From contig NZ_JAUSZK010000001.1 in NCBI RefSeq assembly GCF_030817495.1, forward strand, positions 3,389,001 through 3,453,000: a stretch of 64,000 nucleotides of DNA, read 5' to 3'. The notes under the pieces are model-generated. The model saw only the letters and a program-made list of their open reading frames with translations. It made no database searches and was not told where the DNA came from. A program made the position numbers and the translations under genes. This document shows positions 27,957-36,434 of this stretch, one piece after another; position 1 is the stretch's first letter; every line of letters begins with the position of its first letter. This DNA is from Streptomyces sp. V3I7 (GTDB lineage: Bacteria > Actinomycetota > Actinomycetes > Streptomycetales > Streptomycetaceae).

Positions 27957-28507
27957 GGGGCACCTCCTCCGTCGTTGCCGTACTGCTGCTCTGCGGTACT
28001 GCCCGCTGCCGTGCTGTACGGCCGGGCCGTACGGGTCTGCCAGGTACTGCTTGCTGGTGCTGCTTACTCGTACTGCTTACTGATCGTATCCACGCGCCAG
28101 GCAATCAGCCGGTTCCCCCAGCGGCTCCCCTTCGAACTCCTGCTGCCAAGGATCGTAGAGGCGGGCGAGGACCAGTGTCCCGCACGCGGCGGCCGTACCG
28201 GTCCGCCTCCCGGGGAGATGCCTGTCACCGGTACGAGGTTGATACGTGAACGATTCCCGGCGTCCCTGCGGCCGGGCTCCGGGGCGGCGTCCGGGGGGCT
28301 CCCGAACGGGGCTGTGGGCAGGGTCATGGCCAGGGTTCCGGCCGGGGCGTGCGGGGCCGGAGGGGCGGTCACCTGGGCCGATGCGTCGTCGGGGGTGGTG
28401 AGGGGGCCGGAAGCAAGGGATGTGAATCCACCCCGTCCGGCATGCTAATGTTCTCGATGTCGGAAGGCGCCGGACCGAAAGGAACGGAGCCGGAGGACAC
28501 ACCCAAT
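27957..28507. promoter_or_regulatory. 551-bp gene-free region upstream of fhaA and tRNA-Leu
   Basis: No supported gene is seen. It should hold the promoter of the fhaA-pknB operon (minus) and that of tRNA-Leu (plus). Repeated GTACTGC heptamers lie in its left part; see the separate entry. Confidence 0.5.
27980..28076. repeat. four GTACTGC heptamers and a 17-nt palindrome upstream of fhaA
   Basis: GTACTGC occurs at 27980-27986, 27996-28002, 28044-28050 and 28070-28076, all in one orientation. Between them GTACGGCC G GGCCGTAC (28016-28032) is an inverted repeat. On the coding strand the heptamer reads GCAGTAC. They lie 24-120 bp before the fhaA start. Binding of a regulator is a guess. Confidence 0.6.
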
Positions 28508-28591
28508 GCGCGGGTGGCGGAATAGGCAGACGCGCTGGATTCAGGTTCCAGTGCCCGCAAGGGCGTGGGGGTTCAACTCCCCCCTCGCGCA
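28508..28591 (+). tRNA. tRNA-Leu (anticodon CAG)
   Basis: Class II tRNA with a long variable arm. Acceptor GCGCGGG/CTCGCGC, anticodon arm CTGGA TTCAGGT TCCAG with CAG, variable arm TGCCCGCAAGGGCG, T-arm GGGGG TTCAACT CCCCC. CCA is not encoded (ACA follows). Confidence 0.96.
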
Positions 28592-28598
28592 CAGAGGC

Positions 28599-28630
28599 AA
28601 AGGGCCCATCGTGATCACGATGGGCCCTTT
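28599..28630. terminator. terminator after tRNA-Leu, perfect 32-bp palindrome
   Basis: AAAGGGCCCATCGTGA is followed at once by its exact reverse complement, so the 32-bp element has no free loop. The outer A and T runs would let it work in both directions. Confidence 0.88.
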
Positions 28631-28710
28631 GGCGTATCCGTGGTCGGATGTGCGGGGTATGTGACCCGGCATCGCAGTGTGATGAGTCTCTCAGCAGCTC
28701 AGCGCGTCCG

Positions 28711-28737
28711 CTGTCCACAACCGCGGGGTTGTCCACA
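28711..28737. promoter_or_regulatory. two DnaA-box-like sequences
   Basis: CTGTCCACA (28711-28719, one mismatch) and TTGTCCACA (28729-28737, perfect) in the same orientation, 106 bp before the DUF2252 gene start. Confidence 0.65.
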
Positions 28738-28789
28738 GGGTCTGACGCGTTTCGATCACCGCCTGTACGGTCGGCACGAGTTGATGTTC

Positions 28790-28825
28790 GTGCGGGTGCG
28801 GGTGCGGGTGCGGGTGCGGGTGCGT
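28790..28825 (+). repeat. hexanucleotide tandem repeat (GTGCGG)
   Basis: Five perfect GTGCGG units and a sixth ending GTGCGT, just upstream of the DUF2252 gene ribosome site. The unit is divisible by three, so length changes would keep a frame, but here it appears non-coding. Confidence 0.85.
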
Positions 28826-28842
28826 GAGCGGGGGAGGCGGTC

Positions 28843-30309
28843 GTGGTGACCGAAGCCGGTGCGGGAGTGACGGAGACGGCGAAGGCGGCGGAGGCTTCGC
28901 AGGGGCCGGTCACCGAGGTCGGCCGCAGACTGCCTCAGCCGCGCGGGTTCGCCGCCTGGCCGCACGAGGGCGGTTCCACGAAGCGGGACGGCAAGGCGCT
29001 GCGGACGAGCGTCCCGCGCAGTGCGCACAGCATCTTCGACCTCGACGCCTCCCGGCCGGACGCGGTGAGCGCGGTGGAGGAGTCCAACCGGGGCCGCATC
29101 GCCGGGCTCACGCCGATACGCGTGGGCAGGATGGCCGCCTCTCCCTTCGCCTTCCTGCGCGGCTCGGCGGGCCTGATGGCCTTCGACCTGGCCCGCACCC
29201 CGACGACCGGGATCCGTACCCAGATATGCGGCGACGCCCATGCGGCCAACTTCGGTCTGTACGGGGACGCCCGCGGTGATCTGGTCATCGATCTGAATGA
29301 CTTCGACGAGACGGTGCACGGCCCCTGGGAGTGGGACCTCAAGCGGCTCGCCGCCTCCCTGGTGCTGGCCGGCCGGGAGGCCGGGGCCGACGAGGACTCC
29401 TGCCGCGCGGCGGCGCGGGACGCGGTGGGCGCCTACCGGCGCACCATGCGCCTGCTCGCCAGACTCCCGGTCCTGGACGCCTGGAACGCCATCGCGGACG
29501 AGGAACTCGTCTCGCACGCCGACGCCCACGATCTGCTCGGGACCCTGGAGCGGGTCTCGGCGAAGGCGCGCGCCAACACCAGCGGGCGCTTCGCCGCCAG
29601 GTCGACCGAGGCCACCGAGGACGGCGGGCGCCGCTTCGTGGACGCGCCTCCGGTGCTGCGCCGCGTGCCCGACGCGGAGGCGGCGGCGGTGGTGACGTCC
29701 CTGGAGCAGTACGTCACGACCCTGCCCGGCGACCGGCTCCCGCTGCTCGCCCGGCACGCGGTGCACGACGTGGCGTTCCGCGTGGTCGGCACGGGCAGCG
29801 TGGGCACGCGGTCGTATGTCGTCCTGCTCCTGGACCACCGCGGCGAGCCTCTGGTCCTCCAGGTCAAGGAGGCACGCCCGTCGGCGCTGGTGCCGCATCT
29901 GGCGACGGCCGGCTTCGAGACCGCGCCCGTCGGCCACGAGGGACGGCGCGTGGTCCTGGGCCAGAAGCGCATGCAGGTGGTCAGCGACATCCTGCTCGGC
30001 TGGACGACGGTGGACGGACGGCCTTTCCAGGTACGGCAGTTCCGCAACCGCAAGGGCAGCGTCGACCCCGCCGTCCTCGCCGCGGACCAGCACGACGACT
30101 ACGGCCGTATGACCGGCGCCCTCCTGGCCCGCGCCCACTCCCACGGCGTCGATCCGCGGCTCATCGCCGGCTACTGCGGCAAGAACGAGGAACTGGACGA
30201 GGCGATAGCCGAGTTCGCGGTCACGTACGCCGACCGTACGGAGGCGGACCACGCGGAACTGGTCGCCGCGGTGAACTCGGGACGCATCGCGGCGGAGACG
30301 GGCGTGTGA
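28843..30309 (+). CDS. DUF2252 protein, predicted kinase-fold enzyme
   Basis: A 488-residue cytoplasmic protein of family DUF2252, related in fold to aminoglycoside phosphotransferase-type kinases (family knowledge). Visible signature segments are FLRGSAGLMAFDLA, ICGDAHAANFGLYGD (catalytic-loop-like D...N) and IDLNDFDETVHGPWEWDLKR (metal-binding DFD-like). The C-terminal region has VKEARPSAL and QVRQFRNRKGS. The substrate is unknown. The start is GTG (or the next GTG) with GGGGGAGG upstream. The J-domain-like gene follows on the same strand. Confidence 0.85.
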   Translation: MVTEAGAGVTETAKAAEASQGPVTEVGRRLPQPRGFAAWPHEGGSTKRDGKALRTSVPRSAHSIFDLDASRPDAVSAVEESNRGRIAGLTPIRVGRMAASPFAFLRGSAGLMAFDLARTPTTGIRTQICGDAHAANFGLYGDARGDLVIDLNDFDETVHGPWEWDLKRLAASLVLAGREAGADEDSCRAAARDAVGAYRRTMRLLARLPVLDAWNAIADEELVSHADAHDLLGTLERVSAKARANTSGRFAARSTEATEDGGRRFVDAPPVLRRVPDAEAAAVVTSLEQYVTTLPGDRLPLLARHAVHDVAFRVVGTGSVGTRSYVVLLLDHRGEPLVLQVKEARPSALVPHLATAGFETAPVGHEGRRVVLGQKRMQVVSDILLGWTTVDGRPFQVRQFRNRKGSVDPAVLAADQHDDYGRMTGALLARAHSHGVDPRLIAGYCGKNEELDEAIAEFAVTYADRTEADHAELVAAVNSGRIAAETGV

Positions 30310-30374
30310 CGAAAAGGCCGTGGGTGTCCGAGAGCACGGAACCGGCCGGGGGAGCCGTGGCCTACGCTGGTCGG

Positions 30375-31187
30375 GTGACGACCCCCGAAGCTGAGCAGGC
30401 CCAGGAGCCGCGGCCCGAGGAGCGGCTGGAGCGGGCCGTGCGGGCCGCAGAGCAGGCGCTGATCGAGTTCGAGATCGCGGTGGAGACGTTCCGCGTCGAG
30501 GTGGAGAACTTCTCGCGGCTGCACGAGCAGAAGCTCGGCCCGATGTACGCCCGGCTCGAAGAGCTGGAGGCCCAGATAGCCGAGGCCAGGGCGGCGCGCA
30601 CCGGCGACCCCGAGGACATCCGCCTCGCCGAGGAGGCGCGGGCCCGGGTGCTGCCCATCCCCGGCGTGGAGGAACTGCTCCACGGCTGGATGGACGGCCA
30701 TGGCCTGTTCCCCGAGGCCACCGCGATGCTCACGGACCAGGCGGTCCGGCCCCCGCAGCGGGTACGCCCGAGCGAGGAGGCCCGCCGGCTCTACCGTGAG
30801 CTGGCCCGCAAGGCCCACCCCGACCTCGCGCAGGAGGAGCGGGAACGGCAGCGGCGTGAGGAGTTCATCACCCGCGTCAACGCCGCCTACGGCCGCGGCG
30901 ACGAGGCCCAGCTGCGGGAACTGGTCGAGGAGTGGGCCGCGGGCCCGGTCCTCGCCGAGCAGCCCCCGAGCCGCAGCGAGGAGCTCTACGCCCGCCTGGA
31001 ATGGCTGTCCCAGCGCAAGGAACTCCTCACGCTGATCGCCCGCGAGCTGGAGGACAGCGCGATCGCGTCGATGCTGCGCATGGCTCCCGACGACCCCGAC
31101 GGCCTCCTGGACGAGATCGCAGAGAAGCTGCGGGCCGACGTGTACAAGCGCGAGGCGGAGCTGGCGGAACTGCTGACCCAGGGCTAG
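30375..31187 (+). CDS. J-domain-like (DnaJ-type) coiled-coil protein
   Basis: A 270-residue protein. An Ala/Glu/Arg-rich coiled coil (about residues 10-75) is followed by a J-domain-like segment: LYRELARKAHPDLAQEERER then EEFITRVNAAYGRGD, with the HPD motif that stimulates DnaK ATPase in true J proteins. The C-terminal third is again helical. A separate chaperone substrate domain is not visible. The GTG start at 30375 has a -10-like TACGCT 7 bp upstream and no ribosome site, suggesting a leaderless mRNA. A GTG at 30324 would add 17 residues. Confidence 0.78.
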   Translation: MTTPEAEQAQEPRPEERLERAVRAAEQALIEFEIAVETFRVEVENFSRLHEQKLGPMYARLEELEAQIAEARAARTGDPEDIRLAEEARARVLPIPGVEELLHGWMDGHGLFPEATAMLTDQAVRPPQRVRPSEEARRLYRELARKAHPDLAQEERERQRREEFITRVNAAYGRGDEAQLRELVEEWAAGPVLAEQPPSRSEELYARLEWLSQRKELLTLIARELEDSAIASMLRMAPDDPDGLLDEIAEKLRADVYKREAELAELLTQG

Positions 31188-31247
31188 CCGGGGCCCCGCC
31201 GGGGCACGCAAGCCGCCTGGGACCGCCGGTCGGGTAGCGTCGGGCCC

Positions 31248-31596
31248 ATGAACTTCGGAGCTGGTGTGCCCACGGTCGAGGTCCCGGACCTCAAGGACGG
31301 CGACTTCCTGCTGGACGTCCGCGAGGACGACGAGTGGCAGGCGGGTCACGCCGCGGGGGCGCTGCACATCCCCATGAGCGAGTTCGTGGCCCGGTACGGC
31401 GAGCTGACCGAGGCCGCCCCGCAGGACGGCCGGGTGCACGTGATCTGCCGCTCCGGCGGCCGCTCGGCCCAGGTCACGATGTACCTGCTCCAGCAGGGCC
31501 TCGACGCCGTGAACGTCGACGGGCGGCATGAAGGTCTGGCAGGCCGCGGGGCGCCCCGTCGTCACCGAGCAGGGGCAGCCGGGCCAGGTCATCTGA
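31248..31596 (+). pseudogene. single-domain rhodanese, +1 frameshift near the 3' end
   Basis: A rhodanese-like sulfurtransferase of about 115 residues. The active-site loop CRSGGRS and the DVREDDEW segment are intact. After DAVNVDG the frame breaks: an extra G in the GGGC run near 31519 diverts it to Arg/Pro-rich sequence ending at 31649. Removing one base gives the normal tail GGMKVWQAAGRPVVTEQG followed by a stop at 31596. The catalytic loop precedes the break, so this may be an assembly artefact or a recent mutation. TAGCGT lies 7 bp before the ATG, suggesting a leaderless transcript. Confidence 0.88.
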
Positions 31597-31727
31597 GCCG
31601 CTGCCGCTGCCACTGCCGCGTCCGCCCGCTGCCGCGCTACGCCCGCTGAGCGGAGCCGGCTGCCGCGTCCGCGTCTGTCAGGTGGCCGACGCCGCTCCCG
31701 GGCGGGCTCGGGTGCGCCCGTCGGACA

Positions 31728-32792
31728 TCAGCGGTCGAAGTCCAGCTCCACCTGTTCCGTCACCGGGTGAGACTGGCAGGCCAGTACGTATCCGGCTTCC
31801 GTCTCCTCCGCCTCCAGCGCGAAGTTGCGGTCCATACGGACCTCGCCCGAGACGAGGAACGCCCGGCACGTGCCGCACACGCCGCCCTTGCAGGCGTAGG
31901 GCGCGTCGGACCGGTTGCGCAGGACCGTGTCCAGCAGCGACTCCCCGTCCTGGACGGGCCAGGTCCCACCGCGCCCGTCGAGCCGAGCGGTGACGGTGCT
32001 GTGCGCGGGGGCCGTGGGGGAGGTCATGGGCGCCGCACCGGCGTCCACATGGAAGATCTCCTCGTGGATCCGGGACCGGTCGACCCCGAGTCCCCGCAGG
32101 GCCCATTCCGCGCCCTGCACCAGTCCGAACGGACCGCACAGGAACCAGCCCGCCACGCCGTCCACCGGCAGCAGCGCGGGCAGCAGCTCCGTCAGCCGCT
32201 CGCGGTCCAGGCGCCCGGACGGCAGGCCCGCCTGCTGTTCCTCCCGGGAGAGCACGGTCACCAGCTGAAGCCGCTCGGGATAGCGGTCCTTCAGGTCGGC
32301 GACCTCCTCCAGGAACATCGTCGACGCGGCCGTCCGGTCGCTCCGTATCAGACAGAATCTGGCCTCGGGCTCGCGCGCCAGCAGGGTCGAGACGATCGAC
32401 AGCACCGGGGTGATGCCGCTACCGCCGACGATCGCCGCGTACAGCCCGGGCGCGGGATCGAGGGTGAAGCGCCCGGCCGGGGTCATCACGTCCAGCTCGT
32501 CACCGACGTTGACCTCCTTCAGCGCATACGTCGAGAAGGCGCCGCCCTCGACCAGGCGCACCCCGACCCGCAGGATCTGCGGCCCTTCACCACCGGGCGC
32601 CGGTGCCGCGGAGCAGATCGAGTACGTCCGCCGAGTCTCCGCACCGTCGCTCCGGCGGCGCAGGGTGAGGTGCTGGCCGGGCGCGTGCCGGTACTCCTCG
32701 CGCAGCTCCGCGGGGACGGTGAAGGTGAGGGCGACGGAGTCGTCGGTGATCCGGTCGACCGCGGCCACCGGGAGCGGGTGGAAGCGCGCCAT
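31728..32792 (-). CDS. paaE: 1,2-phenylacetyl-CoA epoxidase reductase subunit PaaE
   Basis: A 354-residue electron-transfer protein passing electrons from NADPH through FAD and [2Fe-2S] to the PaaA diiron centre. The N-terminal FAD/NAD(P) reductase module (about residues 1-240) has RRTYSICS, GGSGITPVLSI and FLCGPFGLV. The C-terminal plant-type [2Fe-2S] ferredoxin domain has CKGGVCGTCRA and a distal Cys in ACQSHP. It is the last gene of paaABCDE and its ATG overlaps the paaD stop by one base. Confidence 0.95.
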   Translation of the reverse strand: MARFHPLPVAAVDRITDDSVALTFTVPAELREEYRHAPGQHLTLRRRSDGAETRRTYSICSAAPAPGGEGPQILRVGVRLVEGGAFSTYALKEVNVGDELDVMTPAGRFTLDPAPGLYAAIVGGSGITPVLSIVSTLLAREPEARFCLIRSDRTAASTMFLEEVADLKDRYPERLQLVTVLSREEQQAGLPSGRLDRERLTELLPALLPVDGVAGWFLCGPFGLVQGAEWALRGLGVDRSRIHEEIFHVDAGAAPMTSPTAPAHSTVTARLDGRGGTWPVQDGESLLDTVLRNRSDAPYACKGGVCGTCRAFLVSGEVRMDRNFALEAEETEAGYVLACQSHPVTEQVELDFDR

Positions 32793-33328
32793 CACAACTC
32801 CTTGAAGTGGTCGAACGGTTCGCGGCACAGGAGGCAGCGCCGCAGCGCCTTGCACGCGGTCGAGGAGAACCGGCTGAGCAGTTCGGTGTCCGCCGATCCG
32901 CAGTGCGGGCAGCGGACCGGGTCCGGTTCGTCGGTGCGGGTCCGTGTCGTGCCGAGGGTGAGCGGCACGGGGCCGGACTCGTGCAGGGTACGCGGGGGAG
33001 CGATGCCGAACTCCCGCAGCTTGCGCCGCCCTTCGTCGGTGATGTCGTCGGTGGACCAGGCGGGGCTGAGTACCGTGCGCACGGTGACGTCCCGTATGCC
33101 GTGCTCGTGCAGCACCCGCTCGATGTCCAGGGCCATCGCCTCGATCGCCGGGCAGCCGGTGTAGGTGGGGGTGAGGTCGACCTCAACGGTGTTGGTGTCG
33201 CGGACGTGCACCGCGCGCAGTACACCCAGCTCCGCCAGGGTGAGCACGGGCAGCTCGGGGTCGGGCACCGAACCGGCGAGTTCGAGGAGCTCGGCTTCGA
33301 GGGGCGTCGGGGCCGTGGTCGTCACCAT
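32792..33328 (-). CDS. paaD: phenylacetyl-CoA epoxidase assembly subunit PaaD
   Basis: A 178-residue protein of the MIP18/DUF59 family needed for maturation of the epoxidase, probably in iron-sulfur or metal-centre assembly. DUF59 occupies about residues 5-95 with SVPDPELPVLTL and TPTYTGCPAI. A C-terminal zinc-ribbon-like part has CPHCGSADT and CLLCREPF. The ATG gives a 7-bp overlap with the end of paaC. Confidence 0.94.
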   Translation of the reverse strand: MVTTTAPTPLEAELLELAGSVPDPELPVLTLAELGVLRAVHVRDTNTVEVDLTPTYTGCPAIEAMALDIERVLHEHGIRDVTVRTVLSPAWSTDDITDEGRRKLREFGIAPPRTLHESGPVPLTLGTTRTRTDEPDPVRCPHCGSADTELLSRFSSTACKALRRCLLCREPFDHFKEL

Positions 33329-34047
33329 GTCGCCCCCGGGTGACTGCGGTGCAGGTGCTGCATCTCGGCGAGCATCCGGCCGAACGGCTCGGTGTGCAGG
33401 CCCTGTCGGCCGGCGCCGGCCGACCAGGCCCCGGTCCGCGGTCCCTCGGGGACCGTCAGCGTGGCCCGGCGCAGCACGTCCCCGACCGACTCCAGCCACG
33501 CCGCTTCCAGGGCTGCCCGGTCCACGTCCAGGCCTTCCACCGGCTGGAACATCTCGCCGGTGAAGCGCCAGAGTTCCTGGCAGGCCAGCGCCATCCGCTC
33601 GTGGCTGACGTCCGTGCCGTCGCCGAGGCGCAGGGTCCACTGCTCGGCGTGGTCGCGGTGGTACGCCACCTCCTTGACGGCCTTCGCGGCGAGCGGCGCG
33701 AACGGCGTGTCCCCGGAAGCAAGTTGGCCGTAGAGCAGGTGCTGGTAGGTGGAGAAGTACAGCTGGCGGGCGATGGTGTGTGCGAAGTCGCCGTTCGGCT
33801 GCTCGACCAGCTGGAGGTTGCGGAAGGACCGTTCCTCGCGCAGGTAGGCCAGCTCGTCCTCGTCGCCCGCCATCGACAGCAGCACCCGGGCCTGGCCGAG
33901 CAGGTCCAGCGCGATGTTGGCGAGGGCGACCTCCTCCTCCAGGACGGGGGCGTGGCCGGCCCACTCCCCCAGGCGGTGGGAGAGCACCAGGGCGTCGTCG
34001 CCGAGGGCCAGTGCGGCGGCGGTGGTGGTGGGCATGGTGGCGGTCAC
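33322..34047 (-). CDS. paaC: phenylacetyl-CoA epoxidase structural subunit PaaC
   Basis: A 241-residue ferritin-like helical protein that pairs with PaaA in the epoxidase complex. Family-typical segments are GDDALVLSHRLGEWAGHAP, EEEVALANIALDLLGQAR, VAYHRDHAEQWTLRLGDGT and a C-terminal GLHTEPFGRMLAEMQ. PaaC keeps the fold but is regarded as the structural, not the catalytic, subunit. The stop overlaps paaD, and the GTG start overlaps the paaB stop by 4 bp. Confidence 0.95.
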   Translation of the reverse strand: MTATMPTTTAAALALGDDALVLSHRLGEWAGHAPVLEEEVALANIALDLLGQARVLLSMAGDEDELAYLREERSFRNLQLVEQPNGDFAHTIARQLYFSTYQHLLYGQLASGDTPFAPLAAKAVKEVAYHRDHAEQWTLRLGDGTDVSHERMALACQELWRFTGEMFQPVEGLDVDRAALEAAWLESVGDVLRRATLTVPEGPRTGAWSAGAGRQGLHTEPFGRMLAEMQHLHRSHPGATW

Positions 34048-34327
34048 AGGTGCTTCACCCCCTCCGGGATGTCGTAGAAGGTCGGGTGCCGGTAGGGCTT
34101 GTCGGCGGCCGGCTCGAAGAACGGGTCCTTCTCGTCGGGCGACGACGCGGTGATCGCGGCTGCGGGGACGACCCAGATCGAGACGCCCTCGCCGCGTCGG
34201 GTGTACAGGTCACGGGCGTTGCGCAGGGCGAGCTCCGCGTCCGGGGCGTGCAGGCTGCCGGCGTGGGTGTGGGAGAGGCCGCGCCGGGAGCGCACGAAGA
34301 CCTCCCACAGGGGCCAGTCGGTGTTCG

Positions 34328-34331
<4 letters not shown>
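34044..34331 (-). CDS. paaB: phenylacetyl-CoA epoxidase subunit PaaB
   Basis: A 95-residue small subunit of the epoxidase complex. It begins [20 protein letters not shown] and carries the typical [20 protein letters not shown]. The protein has no cofactor of its own and is thought to bridge PaaAC units. ATG start, 4-bp overlap with the paaA stop. Confidence 0.95.
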
Positions 34332-35353
<1,022 letters not shown>

Positions 35354-35395
35354 CCGGTCCCCCTGACCTCGGGCTCCTGTCGGAACACGGAGCCG

Positions 35396-35409
35396 ACCGA
35401 TCGTTCGGT
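35396..35409. promoter_or_regulatory. TetR/PaaR-type operator before paaA
   Basis: ACCGATCGTTCGGT fits ACCGNNCGNNCGGT. On the minus strand the same site reads ACCGAACGATCGGT, identical to the one between paaN and paaH. Confidence 0.8.
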
Positions 35410-35454
35410 CCGTGCGATTCAATGGTGGGTGAGCGGCCGTAAGGTGTCAACCGC

Positions 35455-35486
35455 TGTGGACAACCGTGACGGCTGCCTGTGGACAA
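35455..35486. promoter_or_regulatory. two DnaA boxes between paaA and the DUF5819 gene
   Basis: TGTGGACAA at 35455-35463 and at 35478-35486, both perfect minus-orientation TTGTCCACA boxes, 23 bp apart. The rest of the 322-bp divergent region holds the PaaR-type operator and the leader of the DUF5819 gene. Confidence 0.75.
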
Positions 35487-35675
35487 CGTGTGCGTCCGCT
35501 GTTCCCCCCGGGGCTGCGCCCGGCGGGTGGGGCTGAGTACCGTTCCGTTCGAGCGCCTCGGACGCGGTGCTCGCCCGCGGCGGAGGTGCTCGCCGGTGGG
35601 AGACCGTGGAGAAGCGGGATCGGGATCGGGACCGGGGACCGGGGACCGAGAGCCGGGGAAACGGAACGGGGCGAA

Positions 35676-36434
35676 ATGGACGCGTACGACGAGGACTCGA
35701 ACGCACCCCACGTTCCGCCGGACCCTCACGAACCGGAAGCCTCGCAGGTCACAGGGCCTGGCAGTCACCTGGAGCCGGCCGCTCCCCGTGTCGGCATAGC
35801 CGCGCTGTCCTTCAAGTACCAGGTCGGCGCCGCCCTGGCGCTCGCGGGCGTCGCCGTCGCCGCGTGTGTCCACCTGGGCATGGTCTTCCTGAGCGTCGCG
35901 CCGGCGAACACCGTGACGAAGCAGCACGGCAAGGCGATAGAGGACTGGGTCTACCCGGAGTTCGAGCAGAACTGGCGGCTGTTCGCGCCCAACCCGCTCC
36001 AGCAGAACATCTCGGTGCAGGCCCGCGCGCGGATCCGGACGGCCGACGGCGGCACCGAGACCACCGGCTGGAGCGACCTGTCCGCGCTGGACAACGAGGC
36101 CATCGAGGGCAGCCTGCTGCCGAGCCACACCGCGCAGAACGAGTTGCGCCGGGGCTGGGAGTTCTTCGTCGCCACGCACGGCGCGGACAACCACGCCGTC
36201 GGTCTGCGCGGCGCGCTCTCCGAGCAGTACCTGCGCCGCATCGTGACCTTGCGCCTGCACCGGGTGGGCGCGGCGGGCCGGGACGGTGCCATCCAGAGCG
36301 TCCAGGTCCGCTCGCGGACCACCAACGTGGCCCCGCCAGACTGGAGCGACGAGCGGGTTTCCCGGAAACCCGCGTACCGCCTGCTGCCCTGGTGGACGGT
36401 CGCCCCCGACGAGGCCGCGGGAGGCGTGCGGTGA
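35676..36434 (+). CDS. DUF5819 membrane-anchored protein
   Basis: A 252-residue protein with an acidic/His/Pro-rich N-terminus, one membrane helix (about residues 48-72) and a soluble part outside. DUF5819 features are YPEFEQNWRLFAPNPLQQNI, SDLSALDNEAIEG and a C-terminal RLLPWWTVAPDE. It has no recognised catalytic motif. The downstream HTTM gene overlaps it by 4 bp, so they are coupled. Function is unknown; a shared membrane modification role is plausible from the neighbour. Confidence 0.85.
   Translation: MDAYDEDSNAPHVPPDPHEPEASQVTGPGSHLEPAAPRVGIAALSFKYQVGAALALAGVAVAACVHLGMVFLSVAPANTVTKQHGKAIEDWVYPEFEQNWRLFAPNPLQQNISVQARARIRTADGGTETTGWSDLSALDNEAIEGSLLPSHTAQNELRRGWEFFVATHGADNHAVGLRGALSEQYLRRIVTLRLHRVGAAGRDGAIQSVQVRSRTTNVAPPDWSDERVSRKPAYRLLPWWTVAPDEAAGGVR

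Noticed and set aside
28790..28825. CRISPR-like repeat array
   Set aside because: Units are 6 bp without spacers. No CRISPR array or cas gene was seen anywhere.
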